NCBI GenBank assembly: GCA_963708805.1
Contig: CAVPUA010000001.1
Coordinates: forward strand, 310,001 to 374,000
Length of the DNA stretch: 64,000 nt
Reading direction: 5' to 3'
Origin: CAVPUA01 sp963708805
GTDB lineage: Bacteria > Actinomycetota > Actinomycetes > Mycobacteriales > Jatrophihabitantaceae
How positions within the stretch are numbered: position 1 is the first letter of the stretch; each line of letters opens with the position of its first letter. The position numbers were made by a program, and so were the translations under genes. Shown in pieces: positions 17,913-27,052 of the stretch. The notes beneath the pieces were generated by a model. The model was not told the origin of the DNA, ran no database searches, and saw only the letters and a list, made by a program, of their open reading frames with translations.

Positions 17913-18716
17913 TCAGTCCGGAAAGTCGTCCAGGAGCTCGTCGGGCACCAGATCGAGTCCACCCGAGCCCGCGTGCAGCACCGACGAGCAGATGGCGTCC
18001 AGCACCTGCGCCCTCGTGAGGCCGAATGCCTTGGCCAACAAGATGTTCTCGCGCACGCCCGAAGCAAACCCTCGGTAGAGGTCAAAGTGCAGCATCAGGT
18101 ACGGAAGCAGCTGCTTGGGCAGCGAGGCACTGATCGCTCGCTCGTACCGATGCCGGTGCGCCTTCAGCAAAGCCGGTCGGCGTCGGGCCAAGAAGCGAAC
18201 ATGCTGCGGAACCTCGCCGATCGTGCGCAGATACCAGCCCTCGAGCGCGGCGAGATCGGTCGCGCTCAGTTCGGGCGAGGAGAAGTCGATGCCGCTGGCG
18301 ACCGCGTCCGGGTCGAACTGCCAGTTCTCGGGAAAGGCTCGATCATCGGTGGCGTCGTCCGGCCAGGTACGAAGGTAGTCGGCGATCGAGGTGGCCGGAT
18401 ACATGCCGACGTGGCCGGCGTGGACGAACGCCAACGACAGCACGTCCAGGATGTCGCCGCGACTGGCCCCGCGCGAGCGGGCGAGACGGGTCTCGTACTC
18501 GACGCCGGCGGCGAACGCCTTGATCACGTACATGTGCAGGTTGGCCAGCGCCGGTACCGCGCTCCGGCGGCCCTGGTAGTACAGCGGCGTCCGTGCGCGG
18601 TGCAACCGCTCGACCTCGGGCCGGAACTCCTGCCAGAAGGCGAACGACTCGTTCACCGAACCCTTGGTGTCGATCTCGCGCTGGATCGCCTCGGCGCGAG
18701 TTTCGCCGCTCGTCAC
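17913..18716 (-). CDS. Carboxymuconolactone decarboxylase-family (AhpD-like) protein
   Basis: 267 residues, apparently two CMD-like helical repeats: RLARSRGASRGDILDVLSLAFVHAGHVGM (first) and NILLAKAFGLTRAQVLDAICSSVLHAGS (second). Neither repeat has the CxxC of AhpD, so a peroxidase role is unlikely and a decarboxylase or lyase-like role on an acidic metabolite is more plausible. GTG 18716 overlaps the stop of the MmgE/PrpD gene (GTGA), implying translational coupling. It is the last gene of the SBP-MmgE-CMD operon read leftward from 21265. Confidence 0.75.
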   Translation of the reverse strand: MTSGETRAEAIQREIDTKGSVNESFAFWQEFRPEVERLHRARTPLYYQGRRSAVPALANLHMYVIKAFAAGVEYETRLARSRGASRGDILDVLSLAFVHAGHVGMYPATSIADYLRTWPDDATDDRAFPENWQFDPDAVASGIDFSSPELSATDLAALEGWYLRTIGEVPQHVRFLARRRPALLKAHRHRYERAISASLPKQLLPYLMLHFDLYRGFASGVRENILLAKAFGLTRAQVLDAICSSVLHAGSGGLDLVPDELLDDFPD

Positions 18717-20095
18717 GAGTAGCGCGCCACCGTCTCGAGGGCCTGATCGACGTGCGGCAGCTCCTCGAATCGCCACCACGTCGAGCCGACGCGATCGCGC
18801 TGCTCGTCCTTGAGAACACCGGCAGCGATGCGGGCCAGCTTGGCGTCGATGTCGCCGCGGGTCATCGGGTTGCGCGAGTGACCCTTGGCGTAGGTGAGCT
18901 CGTCGACGCGCGTCGTGCCGTCGGTGAACGTCGTCGTCACGTGCACCTTGGGCGACGCCGCCAGGCCGGCTCCCGGACCGCGGTATTGGGCGGTGAACTC
19001 GGGATTCTCGCGCACGATGATCTTTCGCATCACCGGTCGCAGGCTGGCGTCGGCGACCCGCTCGGGGCGGAACGAGGAGATGCTCACCGTCCCGTCGACC
19101 AGTGCGACCGCCATCAGGTAGGGCAGGCTGTGATCGGCGGTCTCCCGGTTCTGCGGGTCGTAGATCGAATCGTGCGAGCCGATGGCGTTGAACATCTCCC
19201 AGTAGCACTCGACGTCGATCGATGCGATCTCGGCGACGTCATGACCGGCCCGCAATTCGACCGCCAAGGCGATGAGCGACTGCGAATGGGTCTCGGCCGG
19301 GAACTGCTTCATGTGCGAGATCTCGGCGACGTACTTGCCGCCGGGGTTCGCCGGCAGCACCAGCTCGAACGGGCCGCTGAGCTGATCGAACACCCCCATC
19401 GTGCCCTCGAACGGCTCGGCCGGTCCCGTCATCCCCTCGGCGGCAAGATCGACGGCGTCCATCGCGTGCCGGATCGCGATGCTGGTCGCCGCGCCCTTCC
19501 ACATCGACAGTGCGCCGCGCCGGGTGACCAGCATCGGAGCGGCCGGAACGATGGCGATCGATGCCGCGTTCGCGAGCTGTTCGGAGGTCAGCCCGCGCAG
19601 CTTGCCAACGGCGAGGGCGGTGGCGATGCCCATGAAGGTGCCCTGGTCCCACCCGCGCCGGTTCGTCGGCGCGACGTTGCCGATGCCTCCGAGCAACTCA
19701 TAGGCCAACAGGATCGCTTCGAGCGCCCGGGCCCCGGACGCCCCGGTGATCTCCGCCGCGGCCAGGACGCCGGGGATCATGTCGCTCGGGTGGCCGCCGC
19801 CCTTGGCCAACATCCCGTCGTTCCAATCGAGCGAGCGGATCATCACCGCGTTGGCCATCGCCGCGTACGCCGGGGCGGCGCTGGCGCCCGCCCCCAGGAT
19901 CACCGTGTTGCGGGCGCCGGACATGGAGCGGGCCACCCGCACCGCGATCTGGGCCGACTCGGTGTCGAAGCCGGCGATCGACACCGCGATCGCGTCGACG
20001 AGGTGCCGGAGCGCCGCTTCCTTGGCCTCGTCGGGAACGTCGGCGATCCGGAAGTCCTGCGTGTACTCGACGAGCTGACGGGTGATGCCGTCCAT
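18713..20095 (-). CDS. MmgE/PrpD-family protein (paralogue 1)
   Basis: 460 residues. The family includes 2-methylcitrate dehydratase PrpD, cis-aconitate decarboxylase and iminodisuccinate epimerase, all acting on small polycarboxylates. The active-site segment reads SLDWNDGMLAKGGGHPSDMIP (near residue 105), followed by AYELLGGIGNVAP and a second domain with MKQFPAETHSQSLI and the C-terminal YAKGHSRNPM. The same segments recur in the copies at 38275 and 52481, making these three a close subfamily. ATG 20095 has a ribosome site. It lies 18 bp after the substrate-binding protein gene. Confidence 0.9.
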   Translation of the reverse strand: MDGITRQLVEYTQDFRIADVPDEAKEAALRHLVDAIAVSIAGFDTESAQIAVRVARSMSGARNTVILGAGASAAPAYAAMANAVMIRSLDWNDGMLAKGGGHPSDMIPGVLAAAEITGASGARALEAILLAYELLGGIGNVAPTNRRGWDQGTFMGIATALAVGKLRGLTSEQLANAASIAIVPAAPMLVTRRGALSMWKGAATSIAIRHAMDAVDLAAEGMTGPAEPFEGTMGVFDQLSGPFELVLPANPGGKYVAEISHMKQFPAETHSQSLIALAVELRAGHDVAEIASIDVECYWEMFNAIGSHDSIYDPQNRETADHSLPYLMAVALVDGTVSISSFRPERVADASLRPVMRKIIVRENPEFTAQYRGPGAGLAASPKVHVTTTFTDGTTRVDELTYAKGHSRNPMTRGDIDAKLARIAAGVLKDEQRDRVGSTWWRFEELPHVDQALETVARYS

Positions 20096-20113
20096 GGTGC
20101 GTTTCCTCTGTTC

Positions 20114-21265
20114 TCAGAGACCCGGGACTTTCTGGCCCATCGTCAGCTTGGTGTCCTTGGCGGCCTTGTCCACGAAGGTCGGGTCGACCCAGTCGGTGTA
20201 GCTCAAGGTGACCGGCATGGACTGGCCCAGGTTGATCACCTTGACCGCACTGTCGTAGGCGTCCTTGGTCATGACCGGGGTAACCCAGTACTTGGACTGG
20301 GAGTCGAACAGCTGCTGGACGGTCGTCGGATCGGTCACCTGGTTCTCGGCCTGCATCGACACGATCAGCTTCTCGGCCCCGGCCGGGTTCGTCTTGGCGT
20401 ACGCCCAGGCCTGCACCTCGGCGTTGACGACGGCCTGCACGGTGTCGGGATGAGCCTTGGCAAAGGAGTCGAGAGTGGCGAGATAGAGGCCGGCCGACTG
20501 CGCGACGGGCGAGATCAGGCCAAGGCTGATCGTCGTGGTGTTCGGCTTGGTGGTCTGCGGCGGAGTGCTGGCGAGCGCGTCGAACTTGCCCGCGGCGAAT
20601 CCCGACACCTGGGCGGTGGCGGTGCCGGTCGTGACGAAGTCGACGTCCGAGGACGCCGAGTCGATGCCGTAGGTCATGTTGTTGAGTTTGAGCAGCGCGA
20701 CGATGGTCGTGTACGACGTCGAGCTGGCACCCGTCACGCCGATCGTGATGTGCGAACCCTTCAGCGCCGCGAGCTGGGCCTGGGCGTTGGCGGCCGTCCC
20801 GGTGGCGGCCGGGATGTGGTACTTCGCCGCCGCGGCGTTCGAGATCATGATCTGGTTCTGCGAGCCCTCGTCCGCGGCGACGACCGCGTGGATCGGCGCT
20901 CCGGACTGCTTGGCGAACAGCGTCGCGGTCGCCGGATTGTTCAGGAAGTCGAAGGAGTGGCCGAGGAACGCTGACGTGATGCCGGACGTCGATCCGGTTC
21001 CCGCCGAGAAGTTGACGAACTTGACCGTCAGCCCCTGCTGGGCGAAGAAGCCACCCTTGTCGGCGATCCACGTCAGGCCGAAGTCACCGGCGGTCGAGCC
21101 GCCGATCGAGATGCTGCTGTCGCTGAGCTTGGGGGCACCGCCCGCCGAGGCCGACGACGAACTCGACTTGGAGCTGGAGCCGCTGCTGCAGGCCGAGACC
21201 AGCGAGATCACGACCGCGGCCACGGCGGTGGCGACGGCAAATCGGTTGCGACGGAGCTGAGTCAA
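20114..21265 (-). CDS. ABC transporter substrate-binding lipoprotein, NMT1/SsuA type (1)
   Basis: 383 residues from TTG 21265, preceded by AAGGAG; the TTG is the only start that places the signal at the N-terminus. Lipoprotein signal VVISLVSAC with lipobox LVSAC, then a Ser-rich linker. The mature part (SISIGGSTAGDFGLTWIADKGGFFAQQGLTVKF) is the start of an NMT1/THI5-like periplasmic fold, used for aromatic or carboxylate anions, sulfonates and pyrimidines. It differs clearly from the other two SBPs in this window. First gene of the operon running to 17913. Confidence 0.88.
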   Translation of the reverse strand: MTQLRRNRFAVATAVAAVVISLVSACSSGSSSKSSSSSASAGGAPKLSDSSISIGGSTAGDFGLTWIADKGGFFAQQGLTVKFVNFSAGTGSTSGITSAFLGHSFDFLNNPATATLFAKQSGAPIHAVVAADEGSQNQIMISNAAAAKYHIPAATGTAANAQAQLAALKGSHITIGVTGASSTSYTTIVALLKLNNMTYGIDSASSDVDFVTTGTATAQVSGFAAGKFDALASTPPQTTKPNTTTISLGLISPVAQSAGLYLATLDSFAKAHPDTVQAVVNAEVQAWAYAKTNPAGAEKLIVSMQAENQVTDPTTVQQLFDSQSKYWVTPVMTKDAYDSAVKVINLGQSMPVTLSYTDWVDPTFVDKAAKDTKLTMGQKVPGL

Positions 21266-21292
21266 CGACGACTCCTTAGGCCAGGTAGCGGT

Positions 21293-21308
21293 CCACTGCA
21301 TGCAATGG
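21293..21308. promoter_or_regulatory. TGCATGCA core upstream of the SBP operon
   Basis: An imperfect 16-bp palindrome (CCACTGCATGCAATGG) just 5' of the TTG-started SBP gene. It shares the TTGCATGCA core of the island's dyads on the minus strand but lacks the second half at N9 spacing, so it is at best a half or variant site. Confidence 0.4.
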
Positions 21309-21405
21309 ATGGCGTCCGTGATAGAGCGCCAGCTACTTCTAATAGCGGACATCCCCGAGTCATCGCGGACGTAGGCAGAGGCTTCCGCGGCGAGGTGTGG
21401 CGTAA

Positions 21406-21426
21406 TAGTATGCGCGACGTATGCAG
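21406..21426. promoter_or_regulatory. Island dyad operator between SBP (-) and MmgE/PrpD (+) genes
   Basis: TAGTAT-N9-ATGCAG, matching the island consensus TTGCAT-N9-ATGCAA at 9 of 12 arm positions. It sits 26 bp before the GTG of the MmgE/PrpD gene at 21452, in the divergent gap with the SBP operon, so it could control both. Confidence 0.5.
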
Positions 21427-21451
21427 TAGACAAGAGTGAATTCTGGGGGAG

Positions 21452-22735
21452 GTGCTCGCACTGACGACCGTCGGGCAACAGCTCGCCGAATACGGCGCGC
21501 AACTGAGCTGGGATCGGCTGCCGACCGCGGTTCGAGACCGGTCGCGCGACCGGCTGCTGGACGTACTCAGTACGGCGGCGGCCGGACGGTCCCAACCGGT
21601 GACGCAGGTGGCCCTCGACTCGGTCGACCAGCCGTTGTCGGCGGCCGACCGCGCGTTCGTCCAGGCGGTGGCGGCGCATGCCTTGCTCTGGGACGACTCC
21701 AACCCGGCTCTGGCCGATCATCCAGGGGTGGTGATCGTGCCCGCGGTGCTCGCCGTCGCCGAGCACCGCGACGTCACGATGAGCGAGCTGCTCACAGCGG
21801 TGGTGTGCGGCTACGAGACCCAGTTCGCCCTCGGGCGACTGTCGGCCCGTCCCATGATCGGGCGAGGTCTGCGCACCACCTCGGCGCTGGGCGTGGTCGG
21901 CGCCGCGGCGGCGGTCGCCCGCCTGCTCGCCCTCGACACCGAATCGACCCGGGCCGCGCTCGACGTGGCCGCGAACCTCGCGGGCGGGCTGCTGCAAGGC
22001 TTCGACGAGACGACGATGGAACCGTTCCTGCACGCCGGGCTGGCGGCGCGCTCGGGAATCCACGCCGCTCGGCTTGGCCAGGCGGGGGCGGTGACGTCCC
22101 GGTACACGTTCGAAGGTCCGACCGGTTATCTGAATGCGCTCGCGGCGCCCACAGTCGCCCCGCTCGAAATCGGCGCGACATGGGCGATCCTGCAGATCGC
22201 GAGCAAGCCGTTCCCGATCAGCGGCGCCAAGATCGGGGCTACGGCCGCCGCGCTGGCCGCCCGGTCGCGGGGCATCGACCCCGGCGCCATCGTGAACGTC
22301 GTCGTCCAGGCGCCGACGACGAGCCTGGCCTATCCGGGATCGGACAACTCAGGTCCGTTCGAGCGCGCCGCTCAGGCTCAGAACAGCTTCCAGTTCTGCG
22401 TCGCCGCCGCGCTCGCCGGCCGCTCGCTGACGTCGCTGGCCACCTTCTCCGCGTCCGACGACTTGATCACCAACCTGATCCCCAAGATCGAGTTGATCGC
22501 ATCGACCACGGGCCGGACCGACCTGTGGATCGAGTTGACCGATGGCCGGACCGAGCACGTCGAGGCGCCGCCCGCGGCTGACCTCCGCACACCCAGCGTG
22601 GCCGGTATGGCCGAGAAGCTGGCCGGTTTCCTGCCGGCGTCGGCGGCGAGACTGGTCTCACTGGTCGGCGGCGACCCGGCGGCGCCGGTGGGCGAACTGT
22701 TCACGTTGCTGCGGGGCGAAGGAGTGTGGACATGA
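21452..22735 (+). CDS. MmgE/PrpD-family protein (paralogue 2, divergent)
   Basis: 427 residues, GTG start after GGGGGAGG. The active-site region is HALLWDDSNPALADHPGVVIVPAVLAVAEH (residues about 74-103), without the WNDGM/GGGHPSDM signature of paralogues 1, 3 and 5, so it belongs to another branch. The rest follows the fold: GYETQFALGRL, LHAGLAARSGIHAARLGQAG and PFPISGAKIGATAAAL. Its end overlaps the next ATG (ATGA). Likely acts on a different intermediate from the other copies; the reaction is not assignable. Confidence 0.85.
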   Translation: MLALTTVGQQLAEYGAQLSWDRLPTAVRDRSRDRLLDVLSTAAAGRSQPVTQVALDSVDQPLSAADRAFVQAVAAHALLWDDSNPALADHPGVVIVPAVLAVAEHRDVTMSELLTAVVCGYETQFALGRLSARPMIGRGLRTTSALGVVGAAAAVARLLALDTESTRAALDVAANLAGGLLQGFDETTMEPFLHAGLAARSGIHAARLGQAGAVTSRYTFEGPTGYLNALAAPTVAPLEIGATWAILQIASKPFPISGAKIGATAAALAARSRGIDPGAIVNVVVQAPTTSLAYPGSDNSGPFERAAQAQNSFQFCVAAALAGRSLTSLATFSASDDLITNLIPKIELIASTTGRTDLWIELTDGRTEHVEAPPAADLRTPSVAGMAEKLAGFLPASAARLVSLVGGDPAAPVGELFTLLRGEGVWT

Positions 22736-23124
22736 CCGACGAAGAGGGAGTGCGGCGGACGTTGGCCCGGTTCTGCCAGTACCTCGATGACCGGCGCTTC
22801 GCCGAGTTCAGCGGGCTGTTCATGCCCGACGCGGTGTTCGGCCGGGCCAGCGGTCGGGAGGCGATCCACGAGCTGACGGCGGGCGGCGGCCTGGCCCGGA
22901 ATCCGGAACTCTTCCGCAAACATCTCACGGGCAACGTGGTGGTCGACGTCCAGGACGAGCGCGCCGAAGCGACGAGCGACCTCGTGATGTTCGAGCGGGT
23001 GGGCGACGAGCCCTGGCAGCTGCGCTTCGGCGTCTATCACGATGTGCTGGTCAAGCATGGCGACGCCTGGCTGTTCGCCAGCCGTCAACTCACGTGGACC
23101 GCGAACGGGTTGCGCCGCAACTGA
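22732..23124 (+). CDS. NTF2/SnoaL-like protein
   Basis: 130-residue cone-shaped alpha+beta barrel protein: EEGVRRTLARFCQYLDDRRFAEFSGLFMPDAVFG, then TGNVVVDVQDERAEATSDLVMF and WQLRFGVYHDVLVKHGDAWLFASRQLTW. The pattern fits SnoaL/limonene-epoxide-hydrolase-like members, which bind or isomerise small ring compounds. It overlaps the preceding MmgE/PrpD stop by 4 bp, so the two are co-translated and probably act on related intermediates. Confidence 0.8.
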   Translation: MTDEEGVRRTLARFCQYLDDRRFAEFSGLFMPDAVFGRASGREAIHELTAGGGLARNPELFRKHLTGNVVVDVQDERAEATSDLVMFERVGDEPWQLRFGVYHDVLVKHGDAWLFASRQLTWTANGLRRN

Positions 23125-23140
23125 TCGATCGCCGATCCGG

Positions 23141-23857
23141 TCAGTCGGCGATCAAGCTCGCGATCTGCCGGGCGGCCGCCTCGGCGACATGCTGGCGGGC
23201 CAGGAGCGCCGCCGCGTCGACGTCACCGGCCAGGATCGCCGCCGTGATCTCGCGATGTTCGCGAACCGACTCCTGGAGTCGGCGCGACAGTCGCTGCTCG
23301 GCGCCGGGGATGCGACGACCTGACTGTTCGAGCTGGGTCAGGGCGGTGGTGAGGTAGCGGTTGTTGGCGCTGCGGCGCAGCACGTCGTGGAAGGCGAAGT
23401 TCAGCTGATTGAGACCGGCACTGTCGCCGGCCTCGGCGGCGGCCGCCATCTGGGGCAGCAGCGCCGAGAGCTGCTGCCCGCATTCGTGAGCGGCGTGCTG
23501 AGCGCACAGGCGCGCCACGAGGGACTCGAGGGCCTGACGCATGGCGTAGATCTCGAGGATGTCGTCGGTGGTCATCACCGATACGCGGGCCCCGTAGTGC
23601 GAGGTGATCTCGACCAATCCTTGAGCGGTGAGGATCCGAAGGGCATCCCGTACCGGGGTGCGGCTCACACCGAGCGCGTCGCCGATCTCGGCCTCGCGTA
23701 GGCGGGTACCGGGCGCGAGTTCGCCCGACACGATCCGCGCGCGCAACCAGTCGGCCACGGTGTCGGGCAGGCCGCCGCGCCGTTTGGGAGGACTCGGTGC
23801 CAGCACCGGCCGCGACGGCGTGGTGGCCACGCCGTCAGGCGAGGAAACGGACGGCAT
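23141..23857 (-). CDS. GntR-family regulator, FCD type (1)
   Basis: 238 residues. Winged helix-turn-helix at about residues 30-95 (LPDTVADWLRARIVSGELAPGTRLREAEIGDALGVSRTPVRDAL), then a C-terminal FCD helical ligand domain (MRQALESLVARLC). FCD GntR proteins are usually repressors released by a carboxylic acid. It lies 61 bp downstream of the ABC permease on the same strand, so it may be part of that operon, and it is paralogous to the regulator at 57398. One or both are my candidates for the repeated TTGCAT-N9-ATGCAA dyads. Confidence 0.92.
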   Translation of the reverse strand: MPSVSSPDGVATTPSRPVLAPSPPKRRGGLPDTVADWLRARIVSGELAPGTRLREAEIGDALGVSRTPVRDALRILTAQGLVEITSHYGARVSVMTTDDILEIYAMRQALESLVARLCAQHAAHECGQQLSALLPQMAAAAEAGDSAGLNQLNFAFHDVLRRSANNRYLTTALTQLEQSGRRIPGAEQRLSRRLQESVREHREITAAILAGDVDAAALLARQHVAEAAARQIASLIAD

Positions 23858-23918
23858 GGATGATGGCCTCTCGCTCGTCGTCGCGCCTGCGCTCGACCGT
23901 CTTACGACTAGCCAGAGC

Positions 23919-24731
23919 CTACGGTCGGGCGCGCCCGGAGCGAGCCATCGGGGAGTACCGGCGCTCGAAGACGCGCGTCAGCCCGACGAGCAGGACGGCG
24001 AGCGCGGTCGCAACGGCCAGAGTCGAGTAGATGCCCGCGGAGTTGAACTGTTGCGAGTCGGCGAACATCTGACCGCCCAGGCCCTGCGTAGTACCGAACA
24101 GGATCTCCGCGCCGATCGCCATCGACAGCGCGTGCGGGATCACGTAGACGACCGCCGTGACCAGATAACTACCCGCGTGCGGCACCATCACCTTCTGGGC
24201 GATCTGCCGCCGGCCCATACCGAACAGGCGCATCACCGCGACCGTGTCCGGATCGACCGTCCGCAGCCCGGTCAGGACGTACATCGAGACGACCGGGAAC
24301 ACCGCGAGGGTGACCAGATAGAAGCGCGGTTCGAAGCCCGAGCCGAAGCGGATGAACAGCAGCGGCACGAGGACGTACTTCGGGGCCGCGTAGAGCACCA
24401 CGATGATCGGCTCGAGGACCTTGCCGATCAGGCGCGGGGTCAGCGCGATGACCAGCGCCAGGAGCAGGCCGATCGCGGTGCCGGCGGCGAAGCCCGCGAG
24501 GGCCTCGCCCAGCGTCGTCTTCACCGTCTTCCAGAGCGATCCGTTCTTGGCGGTCGTCTTCAGCGCGTCGCCGATACGCTGGAAGCTCGTCACGACGACC
24601 TCGGACAGGTGCGGCGAGATGAGGAAGCGCCAGATGAGCCAGCCGACGAAGAACGAGAACGCCCACTGCACGATGCTGGCGCCGAAGCGTCCGATGCGGC
24701 GTACGGCCTGATTGGCCAAGAGATCGCTCAT
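23919..24731 (-). CDS. ABC transporter permease (SsuC/TauC type)
   Basis: 270 residues, about six transmembrane helices, binding-protein-dependent transport inner-membrane family. The cytoplasmic EAA loop that docks the ATPase reads AVMRLFGMGRRQIAQKVMVPHAG (about residues 165-187). The C-terminus is strongly basic. ATG 24731 follows the upstream permease by 5 bp. With the second permease it probably forms a heterodimeric channel for the NMT1-type lipoproteins. Confidence 0.9.
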   Translation of the reverse strand: MSDLLANQAVRRIGRFGASIVQWAFSFFVGWLIWRFLISPHLSEVVVTSFQRIGDALKTTAKNGSLWKTVKTTLGEALAGFAAGTAIGLLLALVIALTPRLIGKVLEPIIVVLYAAPKYVLVPLLFIRFGSGFEPRFYLVTLAVFPVVSMYVLTGLRTVDPDTVAVMRLFGMGRRQIAQKVMVPHAGSYLVTAVVYVIPHALSMAIGAEILFGTTQGLGGQMFADSQQFNSAGIYSTLAVATALAVLLVGLTRVFERRYSPMARSGRARP

Positions 24732-24736
24732 GATCG

Positions 24737-25612
24737 TCAGCCCTCCCGCAGGACGCCGATGCGCAGCGTGTAGTTGCGCAGCCAGCCACCCAGGACGACG
24801 TCGAGCAAGTACGCGACCAACACGATGAACACGATGACGGCGACGACGCCGGACGGGTCGAGCGTCTGGATGCCCGATTGCGAGAAGTTGTCCATGAGGA
24901 CGCCGAGACCCGACGCCGTCGGAACCTGCAGCTCGGCGAAGATCTCAGTCGCGAACGCCAGTGGCAACGCGACGCGTGTCGCCGTCAGCAGCTGCGGGAC
25001 GGCCGAGCGCAGGTAGAGCGCGGTCGAGACCTTGAAGAAGCCGGCGCCCATCAACCGCAACGCGACGAGTTGATCACGATCGACCTCGTCCAGGGCCTGG
25101 CGCACCGAGTAGTAGTAGACGAACATCGTCGCACTCGTGACGAGGGCGACGTGGTCGCGAGCGTTGAGGCCGAGCAGGATGATGTACAGCGGGATCAGCC
25201 CGACCTTCGGAATCGCATACGTCACGGTGACAAGCGGCTCGAACAGCCAGCGGCCGACAGGAACCGACGTGAGCGCGGCCAGCACGATCCCGATCGCGGC
25301 GCCGATCACGATCGCGTAGATCACCGAGAGACCGGTCGATCCCAGCGCCGTGAACATCTCGCCGTCGAAGATGAGGTGCCAGAACTTCGACCAGACTTTG
25401 GTCGGCTTGCTGATCACTATCTCGGGTAGGAAGCTCTTCGGTCCACCGGCACTCAGCTGCCAGGCGATGAGCACCAGCGCGAGAACGGCGAGGCGAACGA
25501 CGAGGGTCACGACGTCGAAGTGGCGTAACCGGTCGGCGAGCCCACGGCGGCGTCCGAGTGACGGACCAGCCGGGGCCAGTGCGTCTCGAGGCGTCAGTGT
25601 CTCGAGGCTCAC
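24737..25612 (-). CDS. ABC transporter permease (SsuC/TauC type)
   Basis: 291 residues. The cytoplasmic N-terminus is followed by VVTLVVRLAVLALVLIAWQLSAGG and further helices. The EAA loop reads DQLVALRLMGAGFFKVSTALYLRSAVPQ (about residues 185-210). Its ATG overlaps the stop of the ATPase gene by 4 bp, and the next permease starts 5 bp after it. It pairs with the permease at 23919. Confidence 0.9.
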   Translation of the reverse strand: MSLETLTPRDALAPAGPSLGRRRGLADRLRHFDVVTLVVRLAVLALVLIAWQLSAGGPKSFLPEIVISKPTKVWSKFWHLIFDGEMFTALGSTGLSVIYAIVIGAAIGIVLAALTSVPVGRWLFEPLVTVTYAIPKVGLIPLYIILLGLNARDHVALVTSATMFVYYYSVRQALDEVDRDQLVALRLMGAGFFKVSTALYLRSAVPQLLTATRVALPLAFATEIFAELQVPTASGLGVLMDNFSQSGIQTLDPSGVVAVIVFIVLVAYLLDVVLGGWLRNYTLRIGVLREG

Positions 25613-26442
25613 GCCGGCACCTGGCTCTCAAGCGCATCCCACAGTTCTATGTAGGCCTGCTGGGCCTCGGCCGACGTGCGGAACCGGCCGACATCGCGAG
25701 GGTGCGGCGCGTCGATCTCGCGGATGAGATGCACCCGTCCGGGGCGGGCGCCCATCACAACCACCCGATGCCCAAGGGTGATCGCCTCGTTCAGATCATG
25801 CGTGACGTAGACGATCGTCTTCTGCGTCTTCTGCCAGACGTCCAGCAGCAGTTCCTGCAGCTTGACCCGGATCAGCGCGTCGATCGCGGCGAACGGTTCG
25901 TCCATGAGCAGCGTGGGCGCGTCGCTCAGCATCGCCCGGGCCATCGCGGTGCGGCTTCGCATGCCACCGGACAGCTCGTGCGGGCGGTGCGACTCGAAGC
26001 CGCCGACGCCGACGCGGTCCAGCTCGGCCTGGGCGCGCTCGCGCCGCTCGCGGCGCCCGACCCCGCGGATCTCGAGCGGCATCGCCGTGTTGTCGATGGC
26101 GGTGCGCCACGGCAGCAGCGTGTCCTTCTGCGTCATGTAACTCACCGCGGTGTTCAGGCCCTTGACCGGTGCGCCGTCGAACAGCAACTCACCCCCGGTG
26201 GACTTGATCATGCCGGCGATCAGGTTGAGCACGGTCGACTTGCCACAGCCCGAGGGCCCGATGAGGACGAGGATCTCGCCGGCGTTGATCGTGAGGTCGA
26301 TGTGCTCGAGGATTGGTGCGCCGGTGCGATAGCCGAAGCTCAGGTCGCGAAGCTCGATCTCGGAGTTGGCTGGCGCGTCGCCTCGCCCGTGACGGTGGGC
26401 CTGGCGCCCGGTGGCCGACGAACCTCTGACCACATCGTTCAC
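25609..26442 (-). CDS. ABC transporter ATP-binding protein (SsuB/TauB type)
   Basis: 277 residues. Walker A GPSGCGKST, Q-loop TQKDTLLPW, signature LSGGMRSR, Walker B LLMDEPFAAID and switch His in VYVTHDLNEA are all intact. The Q-loop form is typical of nitrate/sulfonate/taurine-type importers. First gene of a transport operon running left to the permeases and possibly the GntR gene; a 21-bp dyad lies about 90 bp upstream of its ATG. Confidence 0.94.
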   Translation of the reverse strand: MNDVVRGSSATGRQAHRHGRGDAPANSEIELRDLSFGYRTGAPILEHIDLTINAGEILVLIGPSGCGKSTVLNLIAGMIKSTGGELLFDGAPVKGLNTAVSYMTQKDTLLPWRTAIDNTAMPLEIRGVGRRERRERAQAELDRVGVGGFESHRPHELSGGMRSRTAMARAMLSDAPTLLMDEPFAAIDALIRVKLQELLLDVWQKTQKTIVYVTHDLNEAITLGHRVVVMGARPGRVHLIREIDAPHPRDVGRFRTSAEAQQAYIELWDALESQVPA

Positions 26443-26529
26443 GTGTTGCCTCCTTAATCAGCACCGCCGGGGTGCGCACGCGCCAGAGCGGCGGTCAGGC
26501 TGCGCGGAAGCGATGCCGACAGTCGGCGA

Positions 26530-26550
26530 TTGCATACGTGACGTATGCTA
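26530..26550. promoter_or_regulatory. Island dyad operator upstream of the ABC transport operon
   Basis: TTGCAT-N9-ATGCTA. The centre is a perfect 7-3-7 palindrome, GCATACG-TGA-CGTATGC (26532-26548). It lies in the gap between the Ddn-like gene end and the ABC ATPase start, in the promoter position for the leftward transport operon. Confidence 0.65.
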
Positions 26551-26599
26551 AAGCGGTCGGCCGAAAGGTGTCAACGATGGATTGCGATGGTGAGTCCAA

Positions 26600-27052
26600 C
26601 TAGAGACGGCGTTCGAGGTGGATGACCGGGATCAGGCGGTCGCCCGACTGGATGTCGAACGATCGCCGTGACTCCCAGAGCGACTTCTCGTGCTCCCAAG
26701 CCTGTTCGAGCGCAGCGCCGTCGAGGATGCGTGCGTAGACCTCGAACTTCTCGATCCCGTTAGCGGTACCGACGTCGATACTGACGTCCGGGTCGGCCAG
26801 CAGGTTGAAGTACCAGTCGGGGTGGCGGCGACGGCCACCGTTGGAACCGAAGACGGCGTAGACCTCGGCGTTGACCCGTTCGTAGCGCAAGGGGGTCACG
26901 CGGTGCTGTCCGGAGCGGGCGCCGACCGTATGCAGCAGCAGCAGCGGCGCCCCGGGCGCGACCTGGCTCGGCACCACGCCGTTGTTCGCGAAGAACTGCT
27001 CTATCACTCGCGCGTTGCGCGGGTTCCGGTCGCGGATGGTCAGCGGCCTCAT
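26600..27052 (-). CDS. Deazaflavin (F420)-dependent nitroreductase-family protein (Ddn-like)
   Basis: 150-residue split beta-barrel. PRNARVIEQFFANNG, LLLLHTVGARSGQHRVTPLRYER and GSNGGRRRHPDWYFNLLADPDVSID match the Ddn/TIGR00026 family, common in F420-producing actinobacteria. Homologues reduce enones, quinones or nitro groups with F420H2, though some bind other flavins. ATG 27052 overlaps the stop of the CoA-transferase B gene by one base (TGATG), so it is the last gene of that operon. Confidence 0.88.
   Translation of the reverse strand: MRPLTIRDRNPRNARVIEQFFANNGVVPSQVAPGAPLLLLHTVGARSGQHRVTPLRYERVNAEVYAVFGSNGGRRRHPDWYFNLLADPDVSIDVGTANGIEKFEVYARILDGAALEQAWEHEKSLWESRRSFDIQSGDRLIPVIHLERRL

Noticed and set aside
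26443..26600. Mobile-element ends or attachment sites at the island's internal palindromes
   Set aside because: The palindromes recur at promoters with fixed spacing, no integrase or transposase is present, and no target duplications were seen.
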